In this document: positions 1 through 5,675 of the stretch, piece after piece | How the letters are laid out: every line of letters begins with the position of its first letter | How positions within the stretch are numbered: the first letter of the stretch is position 1 | DNA from: an uncultured Candidatus Melainabacteria bacterium | GTDB taxonomy: Bacteria > Cyanobacteriota > Vampirovibrionia > Gastranaerophilales > Gastranaerophilaceae | Assembly (NCBI GenBank): GCA_934717895.1 | Contig: CAKUZO010000045.1 | Span: forward strand, 1-14,191 | Direction: 5' to 3' | DNA length: 14,191 bases | Notes under the pieces: generated by a model | What the model saw: the letters and a program-made list of their open reading frames with translations, nothing else | What the model was told of the DNA's origin: nothing | Databases searched by the model: none | Position numbers and translations under genes: made by a program

Positions 1-27
1 ATTGTAAACCATTTGAACTAATTATAT

Positions 28-42
28 AAGGAGATAAAAATG
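28..42 (+). promoter_or_regulatory. Strong Shine-Dalgarno and ATG start
   Basis: AAGGAG at 28-33 lies six bases before the ATG at 40-42. This is the only well-formed ribosome binding site near the pilin gene. It opens a reading frame of only 20 codons that ends with TAG at 100-102, because a poly-G run at 70-79 leaves the frame out of register with the pilin. It is likely the true translation start of the pilin gene, separated from it by a frameshift. Confidence 0.7.
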
Positions 43-102
43 GAAAAATTTGATTTAAAAAACACTTTCGGGGGGGGGGCAACCTCGGAGATGCTAGTTT
101 AG
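40..102 (+). CDS. 20-codon ORF; out-of-frame 5' end of the pilin gene
   Basis: The ORF starts MEKFDLKNTF, crosses the ten Gs as three glycines, and stops at TAG 100-102. The frame that leads into the pilin is open from just after the G run (about position 78) through the ATG at 150 to the pilin stop at 1053-1055. One extra G, two fewer Gs, or a -1 ribosomal slip on the run would join the two into a protein of about 338 residues. The short ORF alone is unlikely to be a functional peptide. It is best read as the 5' part of a gene that is frameshifted by mutation, by phase variation or by sequencing error. Confidence 0.5.
   Translation: MEKFDLKNTFGGGATSEMLV
70..79 (+). repeat. Poly-G tract (10 G) near the 5' end of the coding region
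   Basis: Ten consecutive Gs stand out in AT-rich DNA. Such tracts are known sites of slipped-strand mispairing and phase variation in other bacteria. The tract length decides whether the ATG at 40 reads into the pilin: the present length of 10 is off-frame, and 11 or 8 would be in frame. It also fits a slippery G-GGG-GGG heptamer for -1 frameshifting. A homopolymer sequencing or assembly error is an equally live explanation. Confidence 0.8.
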
Positions 103-135
103 AGGCTAAGACGGCATTTGAGGCAGCTAAGCGGA

Positions 136-378
136 ATTTAGATGCGAAGATGCAAAGAGGCGAGGAGGCGAAGTCTGTATCGAAAATAGTTGCTATCAGT
201 CGTCATTCTGAGCGAATAGCGTACCACAAGGGCATCCTACCTCGTACGGCTCGTTTACTCGCCTACGATGTAAGCAAAGAATCCAGCTTATTGCAATACA
301 AAGCAGCTGCAAAGGACGAAAATAACTTAACCGAAACAGACCAAGCATCTAAGCATCTTGGCATCTTTGCATCTAAAT
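136..378. repeat. 243-bp element with 47-bp inverted-repeat ends made of 8-bp units
   Basis: Positions 136-182 align to the reverse complement of 332-378 over 47 bases without gaps, about 36 identical by hand. Both arms begin ATTTAGATGC and end TCTGT(A/T)TCG. Each arm holds four 8-bp units: 141-172 reads GATGCGAA, GATGCAAA, GAGGCGAG, GAGGCGAA, and 345-376 reads GCATCTAA, GCATCTTG, GCATCTTT, GCATCTAA. The interior carries a CGTCATTCTGAGCGAA motif. The element looks less AT-rich than the pilin core that follows. No flanking target-site duplication was found. It may be a MITE-like or other dispersed intergenic repeat, here read in frame as the N-terminal extension of the pilin. Confidence 0.7.
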
Positions 379-1055
379 CAGTTTCTGCTAAACGCGTCGC
401 GTTTACCTTGGCGGAAGTCTTAATCACCCTTGGTATAATCGGTGTTGTTGCGGCTTTGACATTACCGGCTGTTATACAAGCATATAAAAAACAGGAAGCA
501 AGTGCAAGATTGAAAAAATTTTATAGTTCAATGAGTCAAGCAATTGCAACTGCGGAAGCAGAAACAGGTGTTAAAGCTTATGAATGGGATAAATTGTCTT
601 GGACTGGATATGATCCAACAAATTCTTATAAGCAGACTTCTGTCTATTATAAAAAGTATATTGCACCATATATCAAGACATTGAAGGTTGTCGATGGAGT
701 TTATGATAGTAAAAATAATATCAATAGTAGAATGAAATTATATTTTCAAGATGGTTCTACCGCAGAGCTTAATGTTGGCCAATGTGTTTCCTTCTATTTT
801 GATACAAATGGAGAGAAAGCTCCAAATGAATTAGGAAAAGATATTTTTATATTTTTTATTGCAACAGCAGACTCTCATGGGGAAAATAGAGAGCAGGAAC
901 TTTATCAAAATCAATCTTTTGGAGCTGTTTATTTGCCAATATATAATACCAAGGAAAAAGCACTAAAAGCTTGTAAAGTAGCACCGATATATTGTTCTGC
1001 TTTATTGCAACTCAATAATTTCGAGTTTCCTGAAAATTATCCTTATAAATTCTGA
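150..1055 (+). CDS. Type IV pilin / pseudopilin-like protein with abnormal N-terminal extension
   Basis: This is a class III prepilin-like protein, expected to be cleaved by a prepilin peptidase and inserted in the inner membrane for assembly into a pilus or pseudopilus. In the 301-residue frame, the motif KRVA|FTLAEV puts the mature Phe1 at residue 85 and the conserved Glu5 at residue 89. A hydrophobic helix follows to about residue 107, then LPAVIQAYKKQEA and a polar C-terminal domain containing FDTNGEKAPNELGKD. The -1 residue is Ala instead of the usual Gly, a variant I recall as common in this kind of family. Such leaders are normally short, under about 30 residues, but 84 residues precede the cleavage site here. 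The ATG at 150 has no Shine-Dalgarno, and no ATG lies between it and the signal. The real start is probably the ATG at 40, reached through a frameshift in the poly-G tract. The pilin assignment is firm, the 5' structure is not, and the specific role is unknown. Confidence 0.85.
   Translation: MQRGEEAKSVSKIVAISRHSERIAYHKGILPRTARLLAYDVSKESSLLQYKAAAKDENNLTETDQASKHLGIFASKSVSAKRVAFTLAEVLITLGIIGVVAALTLPAVIQAYKKQEASARLKKFYSSMSQAIATAEAETGVKAYEWDKLSWTGYDPTNSYKQTSVYYKKYIAPYIKTLKVVDGVYDSKNNINSRMKLYFQDGSTAELNVGQCVSFYFDTNGEKAPNELGKDIFIFFIATADSHGENREQELYQNQSFGAVYLPIYNTKEKALKACKVAPIYCSALLQLNNFEFPENYPYKF
201..284 (+). repeat. GTCATTCTGAGCGAA-type dispersed repeat, interrupted
   Basis: CGTCATTCTGAGCGAA at 201-216 and GCAAAGAATCC at 274-284 resemble the two halves of a sequence seen between genes in many bacterial genomes (consensus near GTCATTCTGAGCGAAGCGAAGAATCC). 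When translated it gives the familiar HSER-type spurious peptide. About 57 bases separate the halves here. That the two halves once formed one motif is inference from memory of the consensus. The match suggests that the preceding-frame translation of this stretch is not ancestral pilin sequence. Confidence 0.45.
389..405. repeat. 17-bp hairpin over the prepilin cleavage-site codons
   Basis: TAAACGCG-T-CGCGTTTA is a perfect inverted repeat with a one-base centre. It encodes the K-R-V-A-F residues around the predicted prepilin cleavage site. It lies 10 bases after the end of the 136-378 element and may mark its true edge or be chance codon use. Confidence 0.5.
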
Positions 1056-1063
1056 TCAGTAAC

Positions 1064-1138
1064 GTAGGGCGGGGTACCCACCCCGCCGTCATGATTTGTT
1101 ATCAAATTAATAATGGCGGGATAGGTATCCCGCCCTAC
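1064..1138. repeat. REP-like double hairpin with 24-bp inverted ends
   Basis: The element begins GTAGGGCGGG (1064-1073) and ends CCCGCCCTAC (1129-1138). Over 24 bases the two ends match as inverted repeats at 21 positions. Each end also folds alone: 1068-1075 pairs with 1080-1087, and 1115-1122 pairs with 1127-1134, each with a 4-base loop. At one stem position the left hairpin has a G-C pair (1074/1081) and the right an A-T pair (1121/1128), a compensatory change. It sits between the convergent pilin and ychF genes. No T-run follows, so a classical intrinsic terminator is unlikely, though it could stabilise or delimit both transcripts. Confidence 0.75.
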
Positions 1139-1140
1139 TG

Positions 1141-1154
1141 TGCTAAGCTTAGCA
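1141..1154. repeat. Perfect 14-bp palindrome
   Basis: TGCTAAGCTTAGCA is its own reverse complement and lies just after the REP-like element. The shorter word GCTAAG occurs again at 1194-1199, and twice near the start of the window (105-110, 126-131). It may be part of the repeat, a 3'-end structure for ychF, or a protein binding site; nothing in the sequence decides. Confidence 0.55.
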
Positions 1155-1201
1155 GCTAGGCTAAACTATTTTATTTACTGCCCCTTGATGCTTGCTAAGC
1201 G

Positions 1202-2299
1202 TTACACTGAAAATCTAAAATGTACCAAGTCGCCATCTTGAACAACATAGTCTTTGCCTTCAAGACGTGTTACGCCTTTATCCTTACAAGCTACATAAGA
1301 GCCGTTTTTAATAAACTCTTCGTATGGAGTGATTTCTGCTCTGATAAATCCTTTTTCAAAGTCTGTATGGATTACACCGGCAGCCTGTGGAGCTTTCGCA
1401 CCTGCCGGAATTGTCCAAGCATGAACTTCTTTTTCTCCGGCTGTAATAAATGTTCTCAAATTTAATAAGCTGTAAACCGACTTAATCATACGGTTGATAC
1501 CACTATCTTCAACACCTAAATCGTGCAAATATTCAGTTGCTTCTTCCGGTGAAAGCTCTGCTAACTCTTCCTCAATTCTTGCAGAAATAATTACCATTTC
1601 GGCACCGTGAGAAGCAGCGTATTCTCCTACTTTTTTCGTATAATCGTTTCCGTCTTTTAAATCGAATTCAGAAACATTCGCCGCATAAATTACAGGTTTT
1701 GTTGACATTAAATTTAAGCTTTTTGCAACCGGAATTTCGTCCTCATTAAAATTGTCATTCAAATTAATAAAAGTAGCAGCTTCCAAAAGTTTTTGCATTT
1801 TTTCTAAAACAGACAACAATAAAACAGCGTCTTTGTCACCGGATTTTGCTACTTTTGAAACTTTTGCAATCTGTTTTTCAACAGACGCCATATCCGCAAG
1901 TGCCAATTCTGTATTGATAATTTCGATATCATCTAACGGATCAACTTTTCCTGAAACGTGAATTGTATTCGGGTCGTCAAAACATCTTACAACCTGAATT
2001 ATTGCATCAACTTCTCTGATATTATGCAAAAACTGGTTGCCAAGACCTTCGCCTTTGCTTGCTCCTTTTACAAGACCGGCAATGTCAACAAATTCAATAG
2101 CTGTCGGGATAATAGTTTCTGTTTTGCAAAGCTCTGCAAGCTTTTCAAGTCTTTCATCAGGTACATTTACAACGCCGACATTCGGTTCAATCGTACAAAA
2201 CGGATAGTTTGCACTTTGAGCATTTTTAGCACTTGTCAAAGCGTTAAATAGAGTTGATTTTCCAACATTCGGCAATCCTACAATTCCGGTTCTAAGCAT
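1202..2299 (-). CDS. ychF: Ribosome-binding ATPase YchF (OLA1/Obg family)
   Basis: YchF is a conserved cytosolic P-loop ATPase of the Obg/OLA1 family that binds ribosomes and has been linked to translation and oxidative stress responses. The 365-residue length is typical. Visible motifs are the P-loop GLPNVGKST (8-16), NYPFCTIEPN in the switch I region (31-40), DIAG of G3 (72-75), and NVSE (208-211) in place of the NKxD GTP-specificity motif, the signature of ATP preference in this family. The C-terminal quarter, from about residue 280 to VQDGDLVHFRF, is the TGS domain. The start ATG at 2299 has AAAGGAA upstream at a suitable distance. It lies downstream of an unknown membrane protein gene on the same strand with an 83-base gap, so the two may be co-transcribed. 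A possible own promoter lies in that gap. Nothing is truncated or unusual. Confidence 0.97.
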   Translation of the reverse strand: MLRTGIVGLPNVGKSTLFNALTSAKNAQSANYPFCTIEPNVGVVNVPDERLEKLAELCKTETIIPTAIEFVDIAGLVKGASKGEGLGNQFLHNIREVDAIIQVVRCFDDPNTIHVSGKVDPLDDIEIINTELALADMASVEKQIAKVSKVAKSGDKDAVLLLSVLEKMQKLLEAATFINLNDNFNEDEIPVAKSLNLMSTKPVIYAANVSEFDLKDGNDYTKKVGEYAASHGAEMVIISARIEEELAELSPEEATEYLHDLGVEDSGINRMIKSVYSLLNLRTFITAGEKEVHAWTIPAGAKAPQAAGVIHTDFEKGFIRAEITPYEEFIKNGSYVACKDKGVTRLEGKDYVVQDGDLVHFRFSV

Positions 2300-2349
2300 A
2301 TTTATATTCCTTTTCTTTATATTTTTTACTATAAAATAATTTTACCATA

Positions 2350-2381
2350 AATATAAAAGAAAAGAATTTCTATGTAGTCAA
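2350..2381 (-). promoter_or_regulatory. Possible promoter for ychF
   Basis: On the minus strand, TTGACT (2381-2376) lies immediately after the stop of the upstream gene. TTTATA (2357-2352, spacing 18) or TATATT (2355-2350, spacing 20) follows. The -35 is good; the -10 is approximate in very AT-rich sequence, so this is a weak call. Confidence 0.3.
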
Positions 2382-2382
2382 A

Positions 2383-3162
2383 CTATTTTTCTTCTCGATG
2401 CATGCCTGTTTCAATTCCCGGAACACATAAAAATGCAGGCACTACTCTCTGGATAAATGTTGAAAATGCAGATTTTTCAGCCATCAATGACACTGCCATT
2501 CCAACATCATCAACATGCGGAGCAAAATCTGTCGGTTTTATATTCCTTTCAACTTTTTTATGATAAATTTTTTCGTTTATAAAATTAGAAACTTTGTTTC
2601 CGGCAAAAATTCCAGTTCCCAAGGCTGCAATCGTAACGATTGACATAGGAATTGCTCTCAACGCACCGTTAAATATTTTTGAAGCCTTACCGGTTTCTTT
2701 TATTTGAGGAACTAATTTCAAAATATTGGCTTCCTGTTTTTTATATAACTCTGATGCAGACCAAACGCAACCAATAGGAACCAAAACGTTACCTAACAGC
2801 TGGTTTACGGATTCTTTCAATTTTGCTTTACGATGTTTCTTATCGTCAAAAGCAATCCCGCCTAACAAGCCACCAAGAACAGATGCTGACGCCAATTCAA
2901 TAATTTCCTCACCCTCTTGTTTCAATAATTTTCTTTCTGGGTGTTTATCACTATATAAGCCAAATATAGCCCAGTCTTTTATCGGAGTTTTAGCAATTCT
3001 AGAAGGGTTTAAAGAAAATCCTTGTTTTTTCGAAATATGAGCCAATGCAGTTGCAACACCTAACGCAGAAGTAGCAGTAACTCCTATTTTTAAGCGTCTG
3101 TCGTGTTTTTTAGCATCATAACTTGTTTGATTTATATTAGTATTTACCTTAGTTACTTGCAT
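2383..3162 (-). CDS. Unknown membrane-associated protein, 259 residues
   Basis: I do not recognise a named family. The start chosen is the ATG at 3162, which has AGAAGG eight bases upstream; the open frame begins three codons earlier with a GTG at 3171. The N-terminus (MQVTKVNTN...) is polar and is followed by KHDRRLKIG and a hydrophobic, Gly/Ala-rich segment near residues 27-45. Further hydrophobic stretches are ELASASVLGGLLGGIAF, LLGNVLVPIGCVW, AIPMSIVTIAALGTGIFAG and, near the end, TFIQRVVPAFLCVPG. Lysine-rich loops separate them. The picture is a small protein with about four or five membrane or hairpin helices and no cleavable signal peptide. It is divergent from the 527-residue protein gene and upstream of ychF. 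Its general style resembles the other two unknown membrane proteins of the window. No function is assigned. Confidence 0.8.
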   Translation of the reverse strand: MQVTKVNTNINQTSYDAKKHDRRLKIGVTATSALGVATALAHISKKQGFSLNPSRIAKTPIKDWAIFGLYSDKHPERKLLKQEGEEIIELASASVLGGLLGGIAFDDKKHRKAKLKESVNQLLGNVLVPIGCVWSASELYKKQEANILKLVPQIKETGKASKIFNGALRAIPMSIVTIAALGTGIFAGNKVSNFINEKIYHKKVERNIKPTDFAPHVDDVGMAVSLMAEKSAFSTFIQRVVPAFLCVPGIETGMHREEK

Positions 3163-3230
3163 AATACACACCTTCTATTCACATTCTATCAAAAACACTG
3201 AATATGAAACATTGTTAGTTTCCAAAAAAA

Positions 3231-3298
3231 TTTTAACAAAACTTAACTACCGACATAGCCTTGCTTTTCAGTGTAACAAAAACTTAACAAACTTTACA
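3231..3298 (+). promoter_or_regulatory. Repeated TTAAC motifs in a divergent intergenic region
   Basis: The 192-base gap between the divergent starts at 3162 and 3355 contains TAACAAAACTTAAC at 3234-3247 and TAACAAAAACTTAAC at 3274-3288. The end points are 41 bases apart, close to four helical turns. Within each copy the two TAAC words are 10-11 bases apart, and TTTAC follows at 3293-3297. This resembles direct-repeat binding sites of OmpR/PhoB-type regulators (cyanobacterial Pho boxes are built on CTTAAC). It could equally be low-complexity A/T sequence. Confidence 0.35.
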
Positions 3299-3354
3299 TT
3301 TAGGGCAAAAACAAAAATTCAGGGTTATTAAAGTAAGCAGGAAAAATTTTCAAA

Positions 3355-4938
3355 ATGGATATAAAAATTACTCCAAATCAGACATTAAAAGATTTTAGTT
3401 ATGGCAGAAAATTCGTTAAAGGGCTTGCCAGCCGTTCTATTGCGCCGGTAATTCTTTTGGAAGCCTTTGTAGAAGGCGGAAGAACTTATCAAGCTTATCA
3501 AAGAGGTGGTTTTACGGAAGCCAGAGAACGTTTAACGGAAGAAATGATTGGGGCTGCTTTTTGGTTCAGTGGAGTTCCTTTATTCAACAAACTTATTGAT
3601 AAATTTGTTGGCAAAAAGCTTTTAAAACTTCCTGAAACTGATTTTGATACGGGTAAAGATAACGTTAGAAAACCTGTAAATAACTTTATGCAAAAATTCA
3701 AAACAAACTTGCAAAAGAGTTTGAAAAATCCTGATAAAGCAGAAAGTTTGATTGCAAAATATAAGTTTGGAAAAGTTATTACAAGTATAATCCTTGCAAA
3801 CTGCCTTGTCGGACTTGTTTTGCCTAAAACAAACCAAGCAATTACAAAATACATAATGAAGAAAAAGACATCAGAAAAAGATGCCAAAAAAGAGGAAGAC
3901 AAGACATTTAATAATCAAACAAAATATTCAATGGATAAGTTTTTGAAGCAGGATAATAGTGTTCCGTTTGGTTCAATTGCTCCACAAACACTTATGTCAT
4001 TGGCGTACAGCTTCGAAAACAACCCTAAATACGGGCTTTTATCAACTGATATGGGCGTTTGGGTTGGAAGAGGAGCTTGTGCACGTAATAAATACGAAAG
4101 AACAGAAGTTTTATTCAGAGATATTTCTTCAAGCTACTTCTATATGTTCAACATGCCTGTAATAGCATTCTTATTAAACAAAATGCAGACAGGTAATGGA
4201 ACAAGACTTGATCCTGTTGCCGCAAAACAAGTTAGCGATCTAATGAATTCTGTAATTGATGCTAATGGCGGAAATATGAAAACAGAAGATTTCAGAAACG
4301 CCGTATTTGGCAACCCAGACAATTCGGGATTTGTGACACCGAAACTTAAACAAGCTCTAAGAGAAGGAAACGGCACTATTGAACTTGATAAATTCAACGA
4401 GCTTTTGGCTGATGTCAAAGCGAAATATCCAGATGTCAATGTTGACAAATTGAAAAAAGTTGCAAAAGGAATGTCTGAATTGCAACCGGCGCTTGAAGGC
4501 AAAGCGATTTTGACAGAAAAACAAGTTACAAACGTATTTACAGACGGAGCAATAAATATTCCGGAATTCTTGAAAAACGTATTCAGATGTTCTACATCTG
4601 ATCAAAACCTATTCACCGGAAAGATTTCAGAACCAATCTTTGACAATCCGTTGAGATTTATTTCTCGTGAAACATTTGAGAAAAAACAAACTGTTTTGAA
4701 AGAATACGTAGAATCAGTCTTGAAAAAAGCGAAAAACGGCGAAATTTCAAAAGATTTAATCAACAAAGCTTGTCGAGACAACTACTTCAAGAATGCAATG
4801 AACTGGGGTATCGGCTTTGCAATCTCCGCAGCATTCCTATCAACATTTATTCCAAAAATCCAATACTGGATTACAAGAAAAGCAACCGGCTCCAATGCCT
4901 TCCCTGGAACTGCCGAATATTCAGACGACAAGAAATAA
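3355..4938 (+). CDS. Unknown membrane protein with EF-hand-like loops, 527 residues
   Basis: No named family is recognised. Hydrophobic segments lie near residues 28-42 (SIAPVILLEAF), 64-80 (MIGAAFWFSGVPLF), 141-160 (VITSIILANCLVGLVL), 262-278 (YFYMFNMPVIAFLL) and 483-506 (NWGIGFAISAAFLSTFIP). A lysine/glutamate-rich stretch follows the third. The region 300-405 is soluble and contains loops resembling degenerate EF-hands: GGNMKTEDF (about 305-313), NPDNSGFV (320-327), GNGTIELDKF (338-347) and TDGAINIPEF (396-405). Each has the G-x-[IMV] core but lacks some calcium ligands. The ATG at 3355 has only a weak, distant AGGA upstream. It is divergent from the 259-residue protein gene and convergent with the restriction gene, with 32 bases between their stops. 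A membrane or envelope location is likely; calcium binding is speculation. Confidence 0.8.
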   Translation: MDIKITPNQTLKDFSYGRKFVKGLASRSIAPVILLEAFVEGGRTYQAYQRGGFTEARERLTEEMIGAAFWFSGVPLFNKLIDKFVGKKLLKLPETDFDTGKDNVRKPVNNFMQKFKTNLQKSLKNPDKAESLIAKYKFGKVITSIILANCLVGLVLPKTNQAITKYIMKKKTSEKDAKKEEDKTFNNQTKYSMDKFLKQDNSVPFGSIAPQTLMSLAYSFENNPKYGLLSTDMGVWVGRGACARNKYERTEVLFRDISSSYFYMFNMPVIAFLLNKMQTGNGTRLDPVAAKQVSDLMNSVIDANGGNMKTEDFRNAVFGNPDNSGFVTPKLKQALREGNGTIELDKFNELLADVKAKYPDVNVDKLKKVAKGMSELQPALEGKAILTEKQVTNVFTDGAINIPEFLKNVFRCSTSDQNLFTGKISEPIFDNPLRFISRETFEKKQTVLKEYVESVLKKAKNGEISKDLINKACRDNYFKNAMNWGIGFAISAAFLSTFIPKIQYWITRKATGSNAFPGTAEYSDDKK

Positions 4939-4970
4939 ATATTTTCATTATTTTAATTAACTAAAATAAA

Positions 4971-5675
4971 TTATAGGTTTTTTATATCATTTATAACATA
5001 TTCTGCAAATGACTGAAAATTATTATAAATTACAGAAGAACCAAATTTAATATTAGTATTTGAAGGAGTCACGTCAAAATCATTATTAAGATAATAATCA
5101 CAGTATTCTTGTCTTGTGTTAATTGCATCATTAATTCCACTAATATTTACAATGTACACTAAGGTTTTATTAGGAACATGTGAATATGTTTGAATATTAT
5201 CTTCTGATAGTTTAATATACTTACTTAAATTATGTTCTGAAATTTGTTCCCAACGAGTTATATTATTTGCATTATCAAAATACGGAACCCTGTCAGGAAT
5301 TATAAAAATTTGATAATAAGGAATTCCTGCGCTTCTGATATTTGCGGTTTCGCCAAGCATATTCTCAAAATAGTTGTTTGAGTTTTGAGAATAATTACTC
5401 ATTACAAATTTTACCGCAATACCTGCAATATTTTCCCCATTTTCTTGAATTGTTATGTCAACTGCTTTATTGAAATATTGTCCTTGGATTTTTTGTTCTT
5501 TCCCTTTTCCAAAGCCTAATGACTGTACTGCATATATGTTGTCATTTAATCTATTATTTATATCTTCTGATATAGCACCATGGAGAATTTTTAATTTTTC
5601 ATTGCTTCTTGGACTTGTTTCCAAACATTTTATAAAAGAGTCCTTAATGACTTGCAAAAACTCTGAGTTGTTCAT
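4971..5675 (-). CDS. Putative type II restriction endonuclease
   Basis: This is the probable nuclease partner of the adjacent adenine methyltransferase; the call rests on that context and on motif shape. The start chosen is the ATG at 5675, with GGAAG upstream. The frame extends to a TTG at 5687 that has no well-spaced site. The ATG lies 32 bases inside the end of the methyltransferase gene, so translation is probably coupled. In the 234-residue protein, the central block reads KAVDITIQ (70-77), then GIAVKF (85-90), then SNYSQNSNNYFE (93-104) and MLGETANIR (106-114). A D73...K89 arrangement with the following Asn-rich block recalls the PD-(D/E)XK core of the XhoI/PaeR7I type, but the residue two before the lysine is Ala (AVK), not Glu. 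No helicase or DNA-recognition domain is seen. The recognition sequence cannot be predicted. Confidence 0.65.
   Translation of the reverse strand: MNNSEFLQVIKDSFIKCLETSPRSNEKLKILHGAISEDINNRLNDNIYAVQSLGFGKGKEQKIQGQYFNKAVDITIQENGENIAGIAVKFVMSNYSQNSNNYFENMLGETANIRSAGIPYYQIFIIPDRVPYFDNANNITRWEQISEHNLSKYIKLSEDNIQTYSHVPNKTLVYIVNISGINDAINTRQEYCDYYLNNDFDVTPSNTNIKFGSSVIYNNFQSFAEYVINDIKNL

Noticed and set aside
141..376. CRISPR-like repeats
   Set aside because: The 8-bp units are contiguous with no unique spacers and no cas genes are nearby; they are arms of an inverted repeat.
1068..1134. Intrinsic terminator for the pilin or ychF
   Set aside because: The stems are strong but no T-run follows on either strand; a REP-like element is the better description.
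126..1201. GCTAAGCG at 126-133 and 1194-1201 as a target-site duplication around the pilin gene
   Set aside because: GCTAAG occurs several more times in the region, and no terminal repeats or transposase go with it.
1220..2251. Several plus-strand open frames opposite ychF
   Set aside because: They mirror a well-conserved gene on the other strand, have no ribosome sites, and encode Cys/Phe-rich low-quality peptides.
3498..4605. Minus-strand open frames of 71-134 codons opposite the 527-residue gene
   Set aside because: They are antisense shadows in AT-rich DNA; the plus-strand frame is continuous, with a coherent helix pattern and codon use.
4939..4970. Terminator between the 527-residue gene and the restriction gene
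   Set aside because: Only a 6-bp A/T-only inverted repeat (ATTTTA/TAAAAT) is present, too weak to call.
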